Shown piece after piece: positions 15,914-24,387 of a stretch of DNA of 64,000 bases. Below the pieces are notes generated by a model, which was not told where the DNA came from, made no database searches, and saw only the letters and a program-made list of their open reading frames with translations. The first letter of the stretch is position 1; each line of letters opens with the position of its first letter. A program made the translations under genes and the position numbers. Origin of the DNA: NIOZ-UU13 sp048635425 (GTDB lineage Bacteria; Planctomycetota; Phycisphaerae; Sedimentisphaerales; Anaerobacaceae); the NCBI GenBank assembly GCA_048635425.1, contig JAIVYN010000001.1, positions 4,279 through 68,278 on the forward strand, read 5' to 3'.

Positions 15914-17053
15914 GACGATATCTTCCGGGATTGCGACGACGTCTCTGTGGGCTGGGCCGAGGAGTTTTTTTATCTCGGTGCTGTGCTTGCCGGCTAAGGT
16001 CTTTAGTTGAGTGCTGCCGATGCTCGTTACGGCCTTGGCGTTATTATTTAGCATAATAACCGCACCGGCCTCGAAAGAGCCTTTTACCGAGATTACGCCG
16101 CTGGGCAGGAGACTTTTGCGATTTTTGATTGCCTGCATAGCGCCCTCATCGATAAATATTGTCCCGGCAGGGCTGCTGTTGAGAATCCATCTCGAACGAT
16201 TTGAGAGCTTCCGTTTCGGCATAAAGACCGTGCCTATCTCTTCACCGGCGATAATTCGGCCGATGATGTTTTTCACTCTGCCGTCCGCTAAAACTATACG
16301 AAAGCCGGCATTGGAGGCGATCTTTGCAGCTTCAATTTTGGTTTTCATTCCGCCGGTGCCGTGGGTGCTGCCCCTGCCTCCGGCGTTTCGAATAATATCG
16401 CCGGTTATCTCGAAGACGGCGTGTATAGGCCTGGCGTCAGTGAATTTTTGCGGGTCCTTATCGTAAAGGGCGTCGATGTCACTGAGCATAATCAAAAGGT
16501 CGGCGTCGATTTTACTGGCGACCAGGGCGCTTAGTCTATCGTTATCGCCGAAGGCTGAGCCGATTTCGTCAGTGCTTACACTGTCGTTCTCGTTCAGGAT
16601 TGGCACCACGGACAATTTGAGCAGTGTCTCGATGGAATTGCGAAGGTTCAGATAGGTCCTTCTGTTATTTAGCACCTCAGCGGTCAGCAAAACCTGGGCG
16701 ACGGTAATACCGTAGCGGGCAAATGACTTTCTGTATTCAGCCATAAGTAACGGCTGTCCGATAGCAGCGCAGGCCTGTCGCATCTTTGTATTCTTTACAC
16801 CGTTAGAAACCAGACGTCTGGCGTCTGTTCTGCCGGTGGTAGATTTACTAACTGGGCCGGGAATGTACAACTGGCCGGCCCCCATACCGATAGCACCGGA
16901 GCTGATAATAACGACCTGCCTGCCGGTTTTAAGAAGTGAATTTATCTGCCGGACGATTCGGCGAACGTAGGCGGTATCTATCCTACTGTTTTTCGTCAGA
17001 ATATTTGTGCCGATTTTTACAACTATTCGCTTTGCTTTACTAAAGTCCCGCAT
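15899..17053 (-). CDS. proB: glutamate 5-kinase
   Basis: The 384-residue ProB phosphorylates glutamate in proline synthesis. The amino-acid kinase domain has IVVKIGTNIL (10-19), ISSGAIGMG and LNENDSVSTDEIGSAFGDND. A PUA domain follows at about 285-384. Between GAGQLYIPG and RQACAAIGQ it has about 18 residues more than the E. coli enzyme (SKSTTGRTDARRLVSNGV), encoded by a segment with the perfect palindrome CCAGACGTCTGG. The C-terminus IIDY and stop lie in a heptamer array. The gene follows proA, the reverse of the common proBA order. Confidence 0.93.
   Translation of the reverse strand: MRDFSKAKRIVVKIGTNILTKNSRIDTAYVRRIVRQINSLLKTGRQVVIISSGAIGMGAGQLYIPGPVSKSTTGRTDARRLVSNGVKNTKMRQACAAIGQPLLMAEYRKSFARYGITVAQVLLTAEVLNNRRTYLNLRNSIETLLKLSVVPILNENDSVSTDEIGSAFGDNDRLSALVASKIDADLLIMLSDIDALYDKDPQKFTDARPIHAVFEITGDIIRNAGGRGSTHGTGGMKTKIEAAKIASNAGFRIVLADGRVKNIIGRIIAGEEIGTVFMPKRKLSNRSRWILNSSPAGTIFIDEGAMQAIKNRKSLLPSGVISVKGSFEAGAVIMLNNNAKAVTSIGSTQLKTLAGKHSTEIKKLLGPAHRDVVAIPEDIVIIDY
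16795..16848. repeat. possible palindromic insert within proB
   Basis: This segment corresponds to the extra residues in ProB. It holds CCAGACGTCTGG at 16810-16821, extended by GCGTCTG to give nested CAGACGCCAGACGTCTG on the minus strand. The length is close to 54 nt, a multiple of three. The boundaries are estimated by eye against E. coli ProB. Confidence 0.4.
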
Positions 17054-17057
17054 AATT

Positions 17058-17156
17058 CGTCGCTCGTATCTCGTATGTCGTATGTTGTATTGCGTAAATC
17101 AGCGGTTAAACCACCGACTACATACCACTCACCACTCACTACTCACCACTCACAAT
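17058..17156. repeat. two heptamer arrays between proA and proB
   Basis: Six units on the CGTATGT theme run from 17058 to 17099 (CGTCGCT, CGTATCT, CGTATGT, CGTATGT, TGTATTG, CGTAAAT). Six on the TCACCAC theme run from 17115 to 17156 (CGACTAC, ATACCAC, TCACCAC, TCACTAC, TCACCAC, TCACAAT). The second array encodes the last residues of ProA (IVSGE) and its TAG stop. Confidence 0.85.
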
Positions 17157-18434
17157 TCTCTTGTGCGTGAATTTTTTTTTTGCATCGCTGCCAACATAAT
17201 CAGCTACGACCTGGCCGGTGCCTACAAGTTTCCATTTATAAATGACAAGTCCTTCCAGCCCTACCGGCCCGCGGGCGTGTATCTTGTTGGTGCTTATGCC
17301 CACTTCAGCCCCAAGGCCGTAACGGAAGCCGTCGGCAAAGCGCGTGCTGCAGTTCCAGAGCACATTTGCAGAATCGACCAGGGCCATAAAGCTGTCGGCC
17401 TTTTCCTTATCAGCGGTAACAATGCTGTCAGTATGTCCTGACCCGTAATGGTTAATATGCTCAATCGCCTGTTCAAGGCCATCGACGATTTTTATCGAAA
17501 GGATATAATCCAGATACTCGGTTGACCAATCTTCTTCGACCGCCGGCTGTACATCGATTATTGATACTGTTTTCTCGCAGCCGCGTAGCTGAACGCCTTT
17601 TTCCTCAAGAGCGGTTTTGACTTTCGGCAGGAACTTTTCAGCAATTTTATTATCTACCAATAGCGTTTCCGCGGCATTACAGACAGCGACGTACTGGCAC
17701 TTGGAATCGACGGTGATATTCACAGCCATATCCAAATCAGCATCGCTGTCTATATAAACGTGGCATATACCGTCAGCGTGCCCGAGGACGGGTATATTGG
17801 TATTGTCCATAATATAACGAACGAATTCATTTGACCCGCGGGGGATAACAAGGTCGATATATTCATCTAAGGCCAACATCTGGGCAACGTCCTGGCGGGT
17901 TTCCAATAGCTGAATCCATCCATTGGGTAGTCCGGCTTTTTCGCTCGCCTCGGAGATTGTCTCGGCTAAGATTCTATTGGTTTTTGCGGCTTCGCTTCCG
18001 CCTTTCAGCAGAACGGCATTTCCGCTTTTTAAGCAAAGCGTTGAGATTTGCACAAGGGCGTCCGGCCGAGATTCAAAAACAACGCCGATAACGCCAATCG
18101 GACAACTGACTTTGTAAAGTTCGAGCCCCTTGTCGAGTTCGGTGGCGGTGATTGTTTTACCAACAGGGTCATCAATTTTGATAAGACTGTCGATGCCGGC
18201 ACAAACATCAGCTATTTTACCTTCGTCAAACTTTAGCCGTTTGAGTAAAGGTCCAGCCAGGTTGTTCTTTTCAGCCGTGACCAGGTCCTCTTTGTTGGCT
18301 GAGACGATTTCAGCGCTGTGTTGCTTCAGGGCTTTGCCAATCTCGGCTAAAGCGTTGTTCTTTACATCGGTCCTGGCCACTGCCAGTTGGATCGAGGCTG
18401 ACCCGGCTGCCGCGGCTATTTCGGAAATATTCAT
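17139..18434 (-). CDS. proA: gamma-glutamyl phosphate reductase
   Basis: The 431-residue NADPH-dependent reductase makes glutamate semialdehyde from the ProB product. The signature region SKCQYVAVCNAAETLLV places the catalytic cysteine at C252. The cofactor region IGVVFESRPDALVQI (115-130) and LKGGSEA are typical. proB follows after 85 nt that consist mostly of heptamer repeats; ProA and ProB normally act as a complex. Confidence 0.95.
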   Translation of the reverse strand: MNISEIAAAAGSASIQLAVARTDVKNNALAEIGKALKQHSAEIVSANKEDLVTAEKNNLAGPLLKRLKFDEGKIADVCAGIDSLIKIDDPVGKTITATELDKGLELYKVSCPIGVIGVVFESRPDALVQISTLCLKSGNAVLLKGGSEAAKTNRILAETISEASEKAGLPNGWIQLLETRQDVAQMLALDEYIDLVIPRGSNEFVRYIMDNTNIPVLGHADGICHVYIDSDADLDMAVNITVDSKCQYVAVCNAAETLLVDNKIAEKFLPKVKTALEEKGVQLRGCEKTVSIIDVQPAVEEDWSTEYLDYILSIKIVDGLEQAIEHINHYGSGHTDSIVTADKEKADSFMALVDSANVLWNCSTRFADGFRYGLGAEVGISTNKIHARGPVGLEGLVIYKWKLVGTGQVVADYVGSDAKKKFTHKRIVSGE

Positions 18435-18492
18435 TTTTAATTTACCATTGACTATTTATCGTTAAATACCTATATTCGATTGCCGAATTGTA

Positions 18493-18520
18493 AATAATAA
18501 ATAATCAATAATCAATATCG
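18493..18520. repeat. heptamer array, 4 units
   Basis: AATAATA, AATAATC, AATAATC and AATATCG between proA and tRNA-Gly. Confidence 0.65.
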
Positions 18521-18573
18521 AAGTCGAAGATACGCCGTAGCGGGAATCCACTATAGGCGGAATTAATTGTATT

Positions 18574-18644
18574 GCGGGCGTAGCTCAATGGCAGAGCATC
18601 GGCCTTCCAAGCCGAGTATGTGGGTTCGATCCCCATCGCCCGCT
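18574..18644 (+). tRNA. tRNA-Gly(TCC)
   Basis: A 71-nt cloverleaf: acceptor GCGGGCG with CGCCCGC, D-arm GCTCAATGGCAGAGC, anticodon arm TCGGCCTTCCAAGCCGA with TCC, and T-arm GTGGGTTCGATCCCCAT. The discriminator is T and CCA is not encoded. Confidence 0.96.
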
Positions 18645-18881
18645 TTTGTTTTGAGAGTCTTTTCCCTTTAAGTGTTTCTTTAGTATCACCCGGATTTTCT
18701 TGTTGGTTTTGGATGAATTGTTGCGAAATTAACAGGGCCCTGTGGAAAACGGTGGGGAGTTGGAAAAAATAATCAGCTCTGCTAAAAGTATTATATTTTC
18801 GTAAGCACTTCTGTTTGCGTGAATTATGTCCTTTCAGGGACCGTCCTATAATAAAATTTTTCAAAAAAGAATATTTGTTTG

Positions 18882-18909
18882 TTGACAAAGTGGTAGGAAG
18901 TGGTACGAT
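18882..18909 (+). promoter_or_regulatory. mraZ promoter with MraZ boxes
   Basis: TTGACA (18882-18887), a 16-nt spacer and TACGAT (18904-18909) form a promoter. GTGGT occurs at 18890-18894 and again at 18900-18904, a 10-nt spacing as in known MraZ binding repeats (TGGG-type pentamers every 10 nt). A third GTGGG follows at 18931. MraZ probably represses its own operon here. Confidence 0.7.
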
Positions 18910-18944
18910 TTCCCACATTGAATATATCAAGTGGGACTAATGCC

Positions 18945-19418
18945 ATGCTTTTATTAACAGGCGAATATCTTCACGTTGTCGACAACAAAAGCAGAGTTCT
19001 CATCTCGAACAAGCTGAGAAATCAGATTGATGTCGATAAGCACGGCAGTAATTTCTATCTTATACTCGGGGCAAACGGCATACTTTGTTTATATCCCGAA
19101 AAGTATTTCGAGCAGATAGCCCTTGCGGTTACACCCGGTACTACCGCCCCTGATGAGGCTGTAGCGTTCGAGCGAATCAGCTTTGCTTTGGCCAGTAAGG
19201 TGGAGCTGGACGGCCAGGGCCGATTGCTCCTGAATGAAAGATTGCGAAAGAGGGCGGGGTTGAAAGACCACATTACACTTATCGGCGTTAGAGACCATAT
19301 CGAGCTGTGGAACAGTGAAAGCTGGGAACAATATCTTTCAGACCATATGGCTCAATATCAGAAACAGATGTCGCAGGCAAGGCAGGTTGTCCTGCACGAG
19401 CAGAGCGAAGATATTTAA
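18945..19418 (+). CDS. mraZ: transcriptional regulator MraZ
   Basis: The 157-residue protein has two SpoVT/AbrB-like halves: LLTGEYLHVVDNKSRVLI at the N-terminus and ASKVELDGQGRLLLNERLR in the middle, the duplicated MraZ DXXGR-type motif. MraZ binds repeats upstream of its own gene and controls the dcw cluster. The start at 18945 (MLLLTGEY) is preferred over the longer frame from 18900 because it begins at the conserved domain and leaves the promoter intact. rsmH follows, with one small gene between. Confidence 0.9.
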   Translation: MLLLTGEYLHVVDNKSRVLISNKLRNQIDVDKHGSNFYLILGANGILCLYPEKYFEQIALAVTPGTTAPDEAVAFERISFALASKVELDGQGRLLLNERLRKRAGLKDHITLIGVRDHIELWNSESWEQYLSDHMAQYQKQMSQARQVVLHEQSEDI

Positions 19419-19436
19419 TTTTTAAGTGGAGGCAAA

Positions 19437-19646
19437 ATGATTGGAATGGATTCGAATCATTGTCGGATTGTTGCCGGAAGTCTCGTCGGTGAAAGGGAGG
19501 TTGACGAACGGACCTTCGCCTCCCTGGCAATTATCGGAGAACGGCTGGAACGGTTGAAGGAAATCGACGAGACTTTTTCCGGCATTGAATTTTCACCCGC
19601 TGTTGAGAAACTTCAAGGGCAGAAGAACACCATAGCTATAGGCTGA
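19437..19646 (+). CDS. small conserved-position protein of unknown function
   Basis: The 69-residue frame starts at ATG 19437 with GTGGAGG 7 nt upstream and lies 18 nt after mraZ. It is acidic and probably helical (ASLAIIGERLERLKEIDETF). No family is recognised. Its position between mraZ and rsmH, where no gene is usually found, suggests co-transcription with the dcw operon. Confidence 0.6.
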   Translation: MIGMDSNHCRIVAGSLVGEREVDERTFASLAIIGERLERLKEIDETFSGIEFSPAVEKLQGQKNTIAIG

Positions 19647-19717
19647 CTTGTAATGCGTTCCGCCTAATGCGGATCTTCAATGTTAGTGTTGAGTATCGCG
19701 CTCCCATTCATCGTGGC

Positions 19718-19773
19718 GCGATACGATATACGCGATGTAAAATACGATATACGATATATGCGATACGATAGAA
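19718..19773. repeat. heptamer array, 8 units, abutting the rsmH start
   Basis: GCGATAC, GATATAC, GCGATGT, AAAATAC, GATATAC, GATATAT, GCGATAC and GATAGAA fill 56 nt with no gaps. The array ends at the base before the GTG start of rsmH, where a ribosome site should be. Confidence 0.85.
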
Positions 19774-20679
19774 GTGAATGGCTCGATAATAGAGCATATT
19801 CCGGTTCTCGCTGAGATATTGGCCGAGCAGATAAAACTGCCACCGGATGGCATAATGGTCGATGCGACCATAGGACATGGAGGTCATAGTTATCTGTTCG
19901 GCAAGACCTTGGGCCCTGAGGGAGTTATCGTAGGCCTGGATGTCGATAAAAATGCTATCCGAAGGGCCCAATTTATATTAAAGGACCTTGCCTGTAAGGT
20001 TATTTTGCTTCATTCGAATTTTTCTCTAATCAGCGAGCAGGTCCATGAGCAGGGTATAGATAAAGTTGATTTCATATTGGCGGATTTGGGGCTTTGTTCG
20101 GCACAGTTGGCTGACAGCCGGATGGGGCTCAGTTTTCTTCAAGATATGCCGCTGGATATGAGAATTGACAAAAGATTAAAGAGCACCGCTGCCGATATAG
20201 TTAATAAAGCAAATGAAAAGTCCTTAGCTGATTTGATATACAAATTCGGCCAGGACAGGGCCTCACGGCGAATTGCACGGTTTATCGTGCGGGAACGAGA
20301 AAGTGGGCTGATCACCACGACCGGCCAACTGGCAAAGATAGTCTGCAAGGCGCTGGGAAGGGCCCAGCGAAACCGAAAAAGTAAGATACACCCGGCAACC
20401 AGGACTTTCCAAGCGCTGAGAATTGCGGTCAATGACGAATTAGAGAATTTGAAGAAGCTGCTTGCTTCGGTGCCGGAGCTGTTGAGCAAAAATGGTTATA
20501 TAGCAGTCATTAGCTATCACAGTCTGGAAGATAGATTGGTTAAAAACGATTTTAAGCGAAACGGAAAGGACAATATTTACAGGGTCATTACGAAAAAACC
20601 GATTGTGGCAACGCGAGAGGAAATTGCTGAAAATCGTCGGGCAAGAAGCGCAAAATTAAGGATTGCACAGAAACAATAA
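19774..20679 (+). CDS. rsmH: 16S rRNA (cytosine-1402-N4)-methyltransferase RsmH
   Basis: The 301-residue SAM-dependent enzyme (MraW) has HIPVLAEILAEQI, the SAM loop VDATIGHGGHS (29-39), GLDVDKNA and the C-terminal signature AVISYHSLEDRLVK. It methylates C1402 in the ribosomal P site and is standard in dcw clusters. The start is GTG at 19774. Upstream there is no usual ribosome site; the heptamer array fills that position. Confidence 0.94.
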   Translation: MNGSIIEHIPVLAEILAEQIKLPPDGIMVDATIGHGGHSYLFGKTLGPEGVIVGLDVDKNAIRRAQFILKDLACKVILLHSNFSLISEQVHEQGIDKVDFILADLGLCSAQLADSRMGLSFLQDMPLDMRIDKRLKSTAADIVNKANEKSLADLIYKFGQDRASRRIARFIVRERESGLITTTGQLAKIVCKALGRAQRNRKSKIHPATRTFQALRIAVNDELENLKKLLASVPELLSKNGYIAVISYHSLEDRLVKNDFKRNGKDNIYRVITKKPIVATREEIAENRRARSAKLRIAQKQ

Positions 20680-20693
20680 TATGGAGTTTCATT

Positions 20694-21548
20694 ATGACTT
20701 CCGATGCCAAGATTGGGTTGCTGTTAGGTTTGGTCTTTATATTTATAATTGCATTTGTAATAAACGGCCTGCCGCGCTTTCGCAGTAACACAAACAATAA
20801 TGAGCTGACAACTAATATGGTCAGCTCGCCAAACGACTCGATGGGTATTGCAGCCAAGGAACGTAAAGCTCAGGCGGTGTTCGATCTTGTAGAGCGGGTC
20901 CCACAAGAACGTGCTGATGAAGTGCCGGTCGTCTCAAAGAACGAGGGAGCGGTTCGCTTCAAAATGCCCTTTTCGCAAGGCACTTCGGCTGTGAAAGATG
21001 ACTTGATTGTAGAGACTGCCAATGACAGGGTAAAGCCGCCGGCCCCGGTATCCCGAACCAATGAGAAAACCAGAGTCAATAAATCCAAGCCCGCTTTGCC
21101 AAAGACCTATGTAGTTAGCGAAGATGATAACCTGGCTATCATAGCGCGAAAATTTTACGGCCCAGAGAAGGGTAATAAGAAAGTAAACGTTGCCCGGATA
21201 TTCGAGGCCAATCGCAAATTGTTGAAATCACTCGATGAGATTTATGTCGGGCAAAAACTTACTATCCCGCCGCTTATAGATAAATCAGGCAGCGTATTTT
21301 CAGGGTCGCTGTTCGAGAAAGTGAAATCCATCAGCCGTAAACTTACTTCGTCTGATAAAACTAAGGCACCCAGGGAGACGCGGAGCAAACAATACGTTGT
21401 ACGGGAAGGTGATAGTTTATGGCGAATTGCTGTTGAGCAGCTTGGAGATGGTACTCGCTACAAGGAGTTAAATGAGCTAAATGCCGATATTTTAGGGAAC
21501 GAAGACTATCTTGCTGTTGGGATGAGTTTGAGAATACCGGCTCGATAA
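20694..21548 (+). CDS. membrane-anchored protein with two LysM domains
   Basis: The 284-residue protein has one N-terminal membrane segment (GLLLGLVFIFIIAFVING), a linker, and two LysM domains: YVVSEDDNLAIIARKFYG near 137 and YVVREGDSLWRIAVEQLG near 236. LysM binds the glycan of peptidoglycan, so it is likely a periplasmic cell-wall binding protein. It sits 14 nt after rsmH and before ftsL, so a role in division is plausible. No catalytic domain is seen. Confidence 0.85.
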   Translation: MTSDAKIGLLLGLVFIFIIAFVINGLPRFRSNTNNNELTTNMVSSPNDSMGIAAKERKAQAVFDLVERVPQERADEVPVVSKNEGAVRFKMPFSQGTSAVKDDLIVETANDRVKPPAPVSRTNEKTRVNKSKPALPKTYVVSEDDNLAIIARKFYGPEKGNKKVNVARIFEANRKLLKSLDEIYVGQKLTIPPLIDKSGSVFSGSLFEKVKSISRKLTSSDKTKAPRETRSKQYVVREGDSLWRIAVEQLGDGTRYKELNELNADILGNEDYLAVGMSLRIPAR

Positions 21549-21589
21549 GAATGGCGGATATGAAATTAGAAGTCCGAAGTACGAAACAA

Positions 21590-21812
21590 AATCAAGTGAA
21601 CTAAAGTGCCTAAAGTGAACTAAAGTGAGCTAAAGTCAACGTGGTTATCAGGTTATCATGACATCAGGTAGTGGTTATCAGGTTACCAAGATATCAGGTT
21701 AACTTTTTTTTTCCTGGTATCCTGATTTCCTGATATCCTGCAACCTGATTTCCTGATATCCATATTTTAGGCACTTTAGGCACTCTAAACTTTAGTCACT
21801 TTGATCTTGTTT
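21590..21812. repeat. about 200-bp palindromic repeat, copy 1
   Basis: The left arm has CTAAAGTG words at 9-10-nt spacing, then GGTTATCA/GGTTACCA/GATATCA words at 8-nt spacing. A run of T (about 21702-21712) follows, then the right arm of TCCTGATT/ATATCCTG words and TTTTAGGCACTTTAGGCACT. The arms are imperfect reverse complements. An inverted, diverged copy lies at 28679-28884. It fills nearly all of the gap between the LysM gene and ftsL. Confidence 0.85.
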
Positions 21813-21883
21813 CGGATTTCGATACGCCTGTTAGAAGCGTATGTATCCATATTCGATATTCGAATTTATATTTTAGGCGTTAT

Positions 21884-22114
21884 ATGGCGTCCCGATTTCA
21901 CCTTGTTTTTGTTGTTTTTTGTTTCACGGCGGTTTTGATTTTTGCTGTTTATCTGCGTAATGCCAACAATCGCATTTTCTACGAGCTTTGCACCTGCAGG
22001 GGCGAACAAAGCCGATTAAAACAGGAGCTTGGCACTAAGCAATTGCTGTTGGAAGGTTTAATAAATCCCGCTGCGCTTTCGCGGCGATTTGACGAATTAA
22101 ATACCAACGAATAA
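21884..22114 (+). CDS. ftsL: cell division protein FtsL-like
   Basis: The 76-residue protein has one N-terminal membrane helix (HLVFVVFCFTAVLIFAVYL) followed by a short coiled coil (SRLKQELGTKQLLLEGLI). Size, topology and position between rsmH and ftsI fit FtsL, which is too variable for a firm sequence match. It ends 3 nt before ftsI. Confidence 0.65.
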   Translation: MASRFHLVFVVFCFTAVLIFAVYLRNANNRIFYELCTCRGEQSRLKQELGTKQLLLEGLINPAALSRRFDELNTNE

Positions 22115-22117
22115 AAG

Positions 22118-23860
22118 TTGAAAAGCGTTCGAATTACCATTCTTTTCTCTTTGCTTCTCATCGGCGTATTTCTGGCGCTGGCAGGGCGGTGCTTTTATCT
22201 GCAGTTTCTCAGGAACGACCATTATATTGGCAAGTGTCTCGAACAGCAGCAGGGGTGGGTGCCCTACAAGCCTCAGCGCGGCGTGATTCTTGATTGCCGC
22301 GGCAGAGTGCTCGCTGCGAGTAACAAGGTCCGAATTGTTAAAGTTGAGCCTCGAAGGGTCAAAGACCCCAAAGATTTATCGAGTGAGCTCCAGCCGATAT
22401 TGGGTATGGGTGCGCACGAAATCTGTAAACTTATCAACGAAAGCAACAACCCGGGATATGTAAAAATCAAGGCGGATGCCAAGCCGGGTGAATGTGATGC
22501 CGCCCGCAGAATTTCAAGCGCCGTCGGCGTCGAATCTGATTGGCAACGACATTATCCAATGGGTCGATTAGCCGTGCACGCTGTTGGTTTTACGAGTCTT
22601 GATAATCGGGGGTTAGACGGCATTGAGTACCAATACGACAAACAGCTCAGCGGTTCGGCGGCACAGGATATATTCTTTGCAGACGTGCGTCGCCGGCCCA
22701 TTCGCCCGGCGCCTCTTGAGCATAGTCCGGCGGATAATAACGATGTGGAGAACGCCGTTTTAACCGATGGCGTCGGGATTATTTTGACCATTGATGCTAC
22801 TATCCAGCAGTTTGCCAGAGATGAGCTTATAAAGCAATACGAAAACTACGAGGCCGAGTCGGCTGTGGCGATTGTGGTTGAGCCAAAGACCGGGGCAATT
22901 TTGGCGATGGTTTCGCTGCCTGATTTCGACCCTGCCCAGGCCCGTTCGAGTGACCCTGATAATCGCCGTAACCGGATTTTAACCGATGAGTTCGAGCCGG
23001 GCAGTATTATAAAGCCGCTCGTGGCCGCGATTGCCCTTGATGCAGGCGCTGTGAACAAGGTTGAAAAAATATTCTGCGAAAACGGGAACTATTCCGGCAG
23101 AGGTTTTGGGCGAATCGGAGAATATGAAAGAGGCTTCGGCGATTTGACTTTGCGGGAGATTCTGGTTGAGTCCAGCAATATAGGAATGGCAAAAATCGGA
23201 CAGAGGCTCGGCAAAGACAAACTTTATAAAGGGCTGAGACTTTTCGGTTTCGGCAAAAAAGCAGGGATTGACGTCCCCGGCGAGGCTGATGGGCTGTTGC
23301 GAGGCACGCACAAGTGGACGGGATACAGCGTAACCCGGATACCTTTTGGTCAGGAAATTACTGTAACTGCGATTCAATTGGTTCGGTCTTTCTGCATACT
23401 TGCCAATCGCGGTCGTATCGTTCGCCCGTTTATGGTCAGAGCGATTGTTGACAACGACGGAGAGATTACCGAGCTAAAACGGCCTCTGCCGCCGGTGGGT
23501 TACGTAGTAAAGCCGGAAGTCGCCGAATGGATTGTCAGCGAGGCTATGGTCGGTGTGGTTAATGAGGGAACTGGCAAAAGAGCCAAGCTGGAGAGATGGC
23601 AGGTCTTCGGGAAAACGGGAACAGCCAACATTGCAAAAAGCGATGAACGAGGTTATTCGGACAGTGATTATGTGGTTTCCTTTATAGCCGGTGCGCCGGC
23701 GGAGGACCCGGCCATAGTGGTTTTGGTTTCCGTCCGCAAGCCGAACAAGAAGCTCGGCAAAGGCTATACCGGCGGAGTTGTGGCCTCTCCGGTGGCGGGG
23801 AAAATAATCGAAAAAACACTCAACTACCTCGAAACCCGATTTGCCCGGGCGAACTTCTGA
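22118..23860 (+). CDS. ftsI: class B penicillin-binding protein FtsI (PBP3)
   Basis: The 580-residue septal transpeptidase has an N-terminal membrane helix (about 5-24), the class B dimerisation domain from RGVILDCRGRVLA, and the transpeptidase motifs S296-I-I-K299, S352-S-N and K499-T-G. It crosslinks peptidoglycan at division. The start is TTG at 22118, 3 nt after ftsL. No C-terminal PASTA domain is present. murE and the rest of the dcw cluster do not follow. Confidence 0.93.
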   Translation: MKSVRITILFSLLLIGVFLALAGRCFYLQFLRNDHYIGKCLEQQQGWVPYKPQRGVILDCRGRVLAASNKVRIVKVEPRRVKDPKDLSSELQPILGMGAHEICKLINESNNPGYVKIKADAKPGECDAARRISSAVGVESDWQRHYPMGRLAVHAVGFTSLDNRGLDGIEYQYDKQLSGSAAQDIFFADVRRRPIRPAPLEHSPADNNDVENAVLTDGVGIILTIDATIQQFARDELIKQYENYEAESAVAIVVEPKTGAILAMVSLPDFDPAQARSSDPDNRRNRILTDEFEPGSIIKPLVAAIALDAGAVNKVEKIFCENGNYSGRGFGRIGEYERGFGDLTLREILVESSNIGMAKIGQRLGKDKLYKGLRLFGFGKKAGIDVPGEADGLLRGTHKWTGYSVTRIPFGQEITVTAIQLVRSFCILANRGRIVRPFMVRAIVDNDGEITELKRPLPPVGYVVKPEVAEWIVSEAMVGVVNEGTGKRAKLERWQVFGKTGTANIAKSDERGYSDSDYVVSFIAGAPAEDPAIVVLVSVRKPNKKLGKGYTGGVVASPVAGKIIEKTLNYLETRFARANF

Positions 23861-23897
23861 GAAGGGTGACTAAAATAAATGGTATTTTGTACAGAGC

Positions 23898-23932
23898 ATT
23901 ATCAATTACTATTTACCAATATCCAAATTTGA
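23898..23932. repeat. heptamer array, 5 units
   Basis: ATTATCA, ATTACTA, TTTACCA, ATATCCA and AATTTGA between ftsI and the glycosyltransferase remnant. Confidence 0.65.
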
Positions 23933-23942
23933 ATAAGAGGAA

Positions 23943-24369
23943 ATGGCCAAGATAATCTACGCTGTTGCGGGGGAAGGGTTCGGTCACAGCAGCCGATCAC
24001 ACCTGATAGGGCAGAGACTTATCGATGCCGGGCACGATTGTGTCTTTGTGGGTTCACAGAAATCACTGCTCTATCTGAAACAATATTTTGGTGAGCGTGT
24101 GTATGTACCTGAAGAAGAAGATGCTGCTTCTGCCTTTGGCCGGTCAGTATGAGCAGATAATAAACGCGCATTATGTTCAAAAGCTTGGTCTGGGAATTTC
24201 GTCTGATAAATTGGATGAAGTGATTTTGGCCCGGTTCCTCGATGAGCTGGATAAGCCTATGCCGGATGATGAGAGGATTATCTGGCCTGACAATGATAAA
24301 TTTTTTGATATCCTTCAACGCGAATTAAACAAACTTGATACGCCCGTGAATATTGATTGTTCGAATTAA
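23943..24369 (+). pseudogene. glycosyltransferase remnant with internal deletion
   Basis: ATG at 23943 encodes IIYAVAGEGFGHSSRSH, the N-terminus of MurG/GT28-like glycosyltransferases, and continues to about residue 60. From about 24118 a different frame encodes LLLPLAGQYEQIINAHYVQK, the usual C-terminal acceptor/donor segment (PxxGQYEQ) of the same family, then about 60 more residues. The middle, some 200 residues, is absent and the frame changes at the join. Both parts are recognisable, so the loss is probably recent. Confidence 0.8.
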
Positions 24370-24387
24370 CCTTGCCTCAAGTTTTCT

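Noticed and set aside
10017..15970. Prophage or integrative element
   Set aside because: No integrase, transposase or phage gene is present; only diverged proB ends flank the block.
18505..18930. 141-codon minus-strand frame with GIEPTYSAWKADALPL
   Set aside because: It runs through tRNA-Gly and the mraZ promoter; the protein is the usual false product of tRNA DNA.
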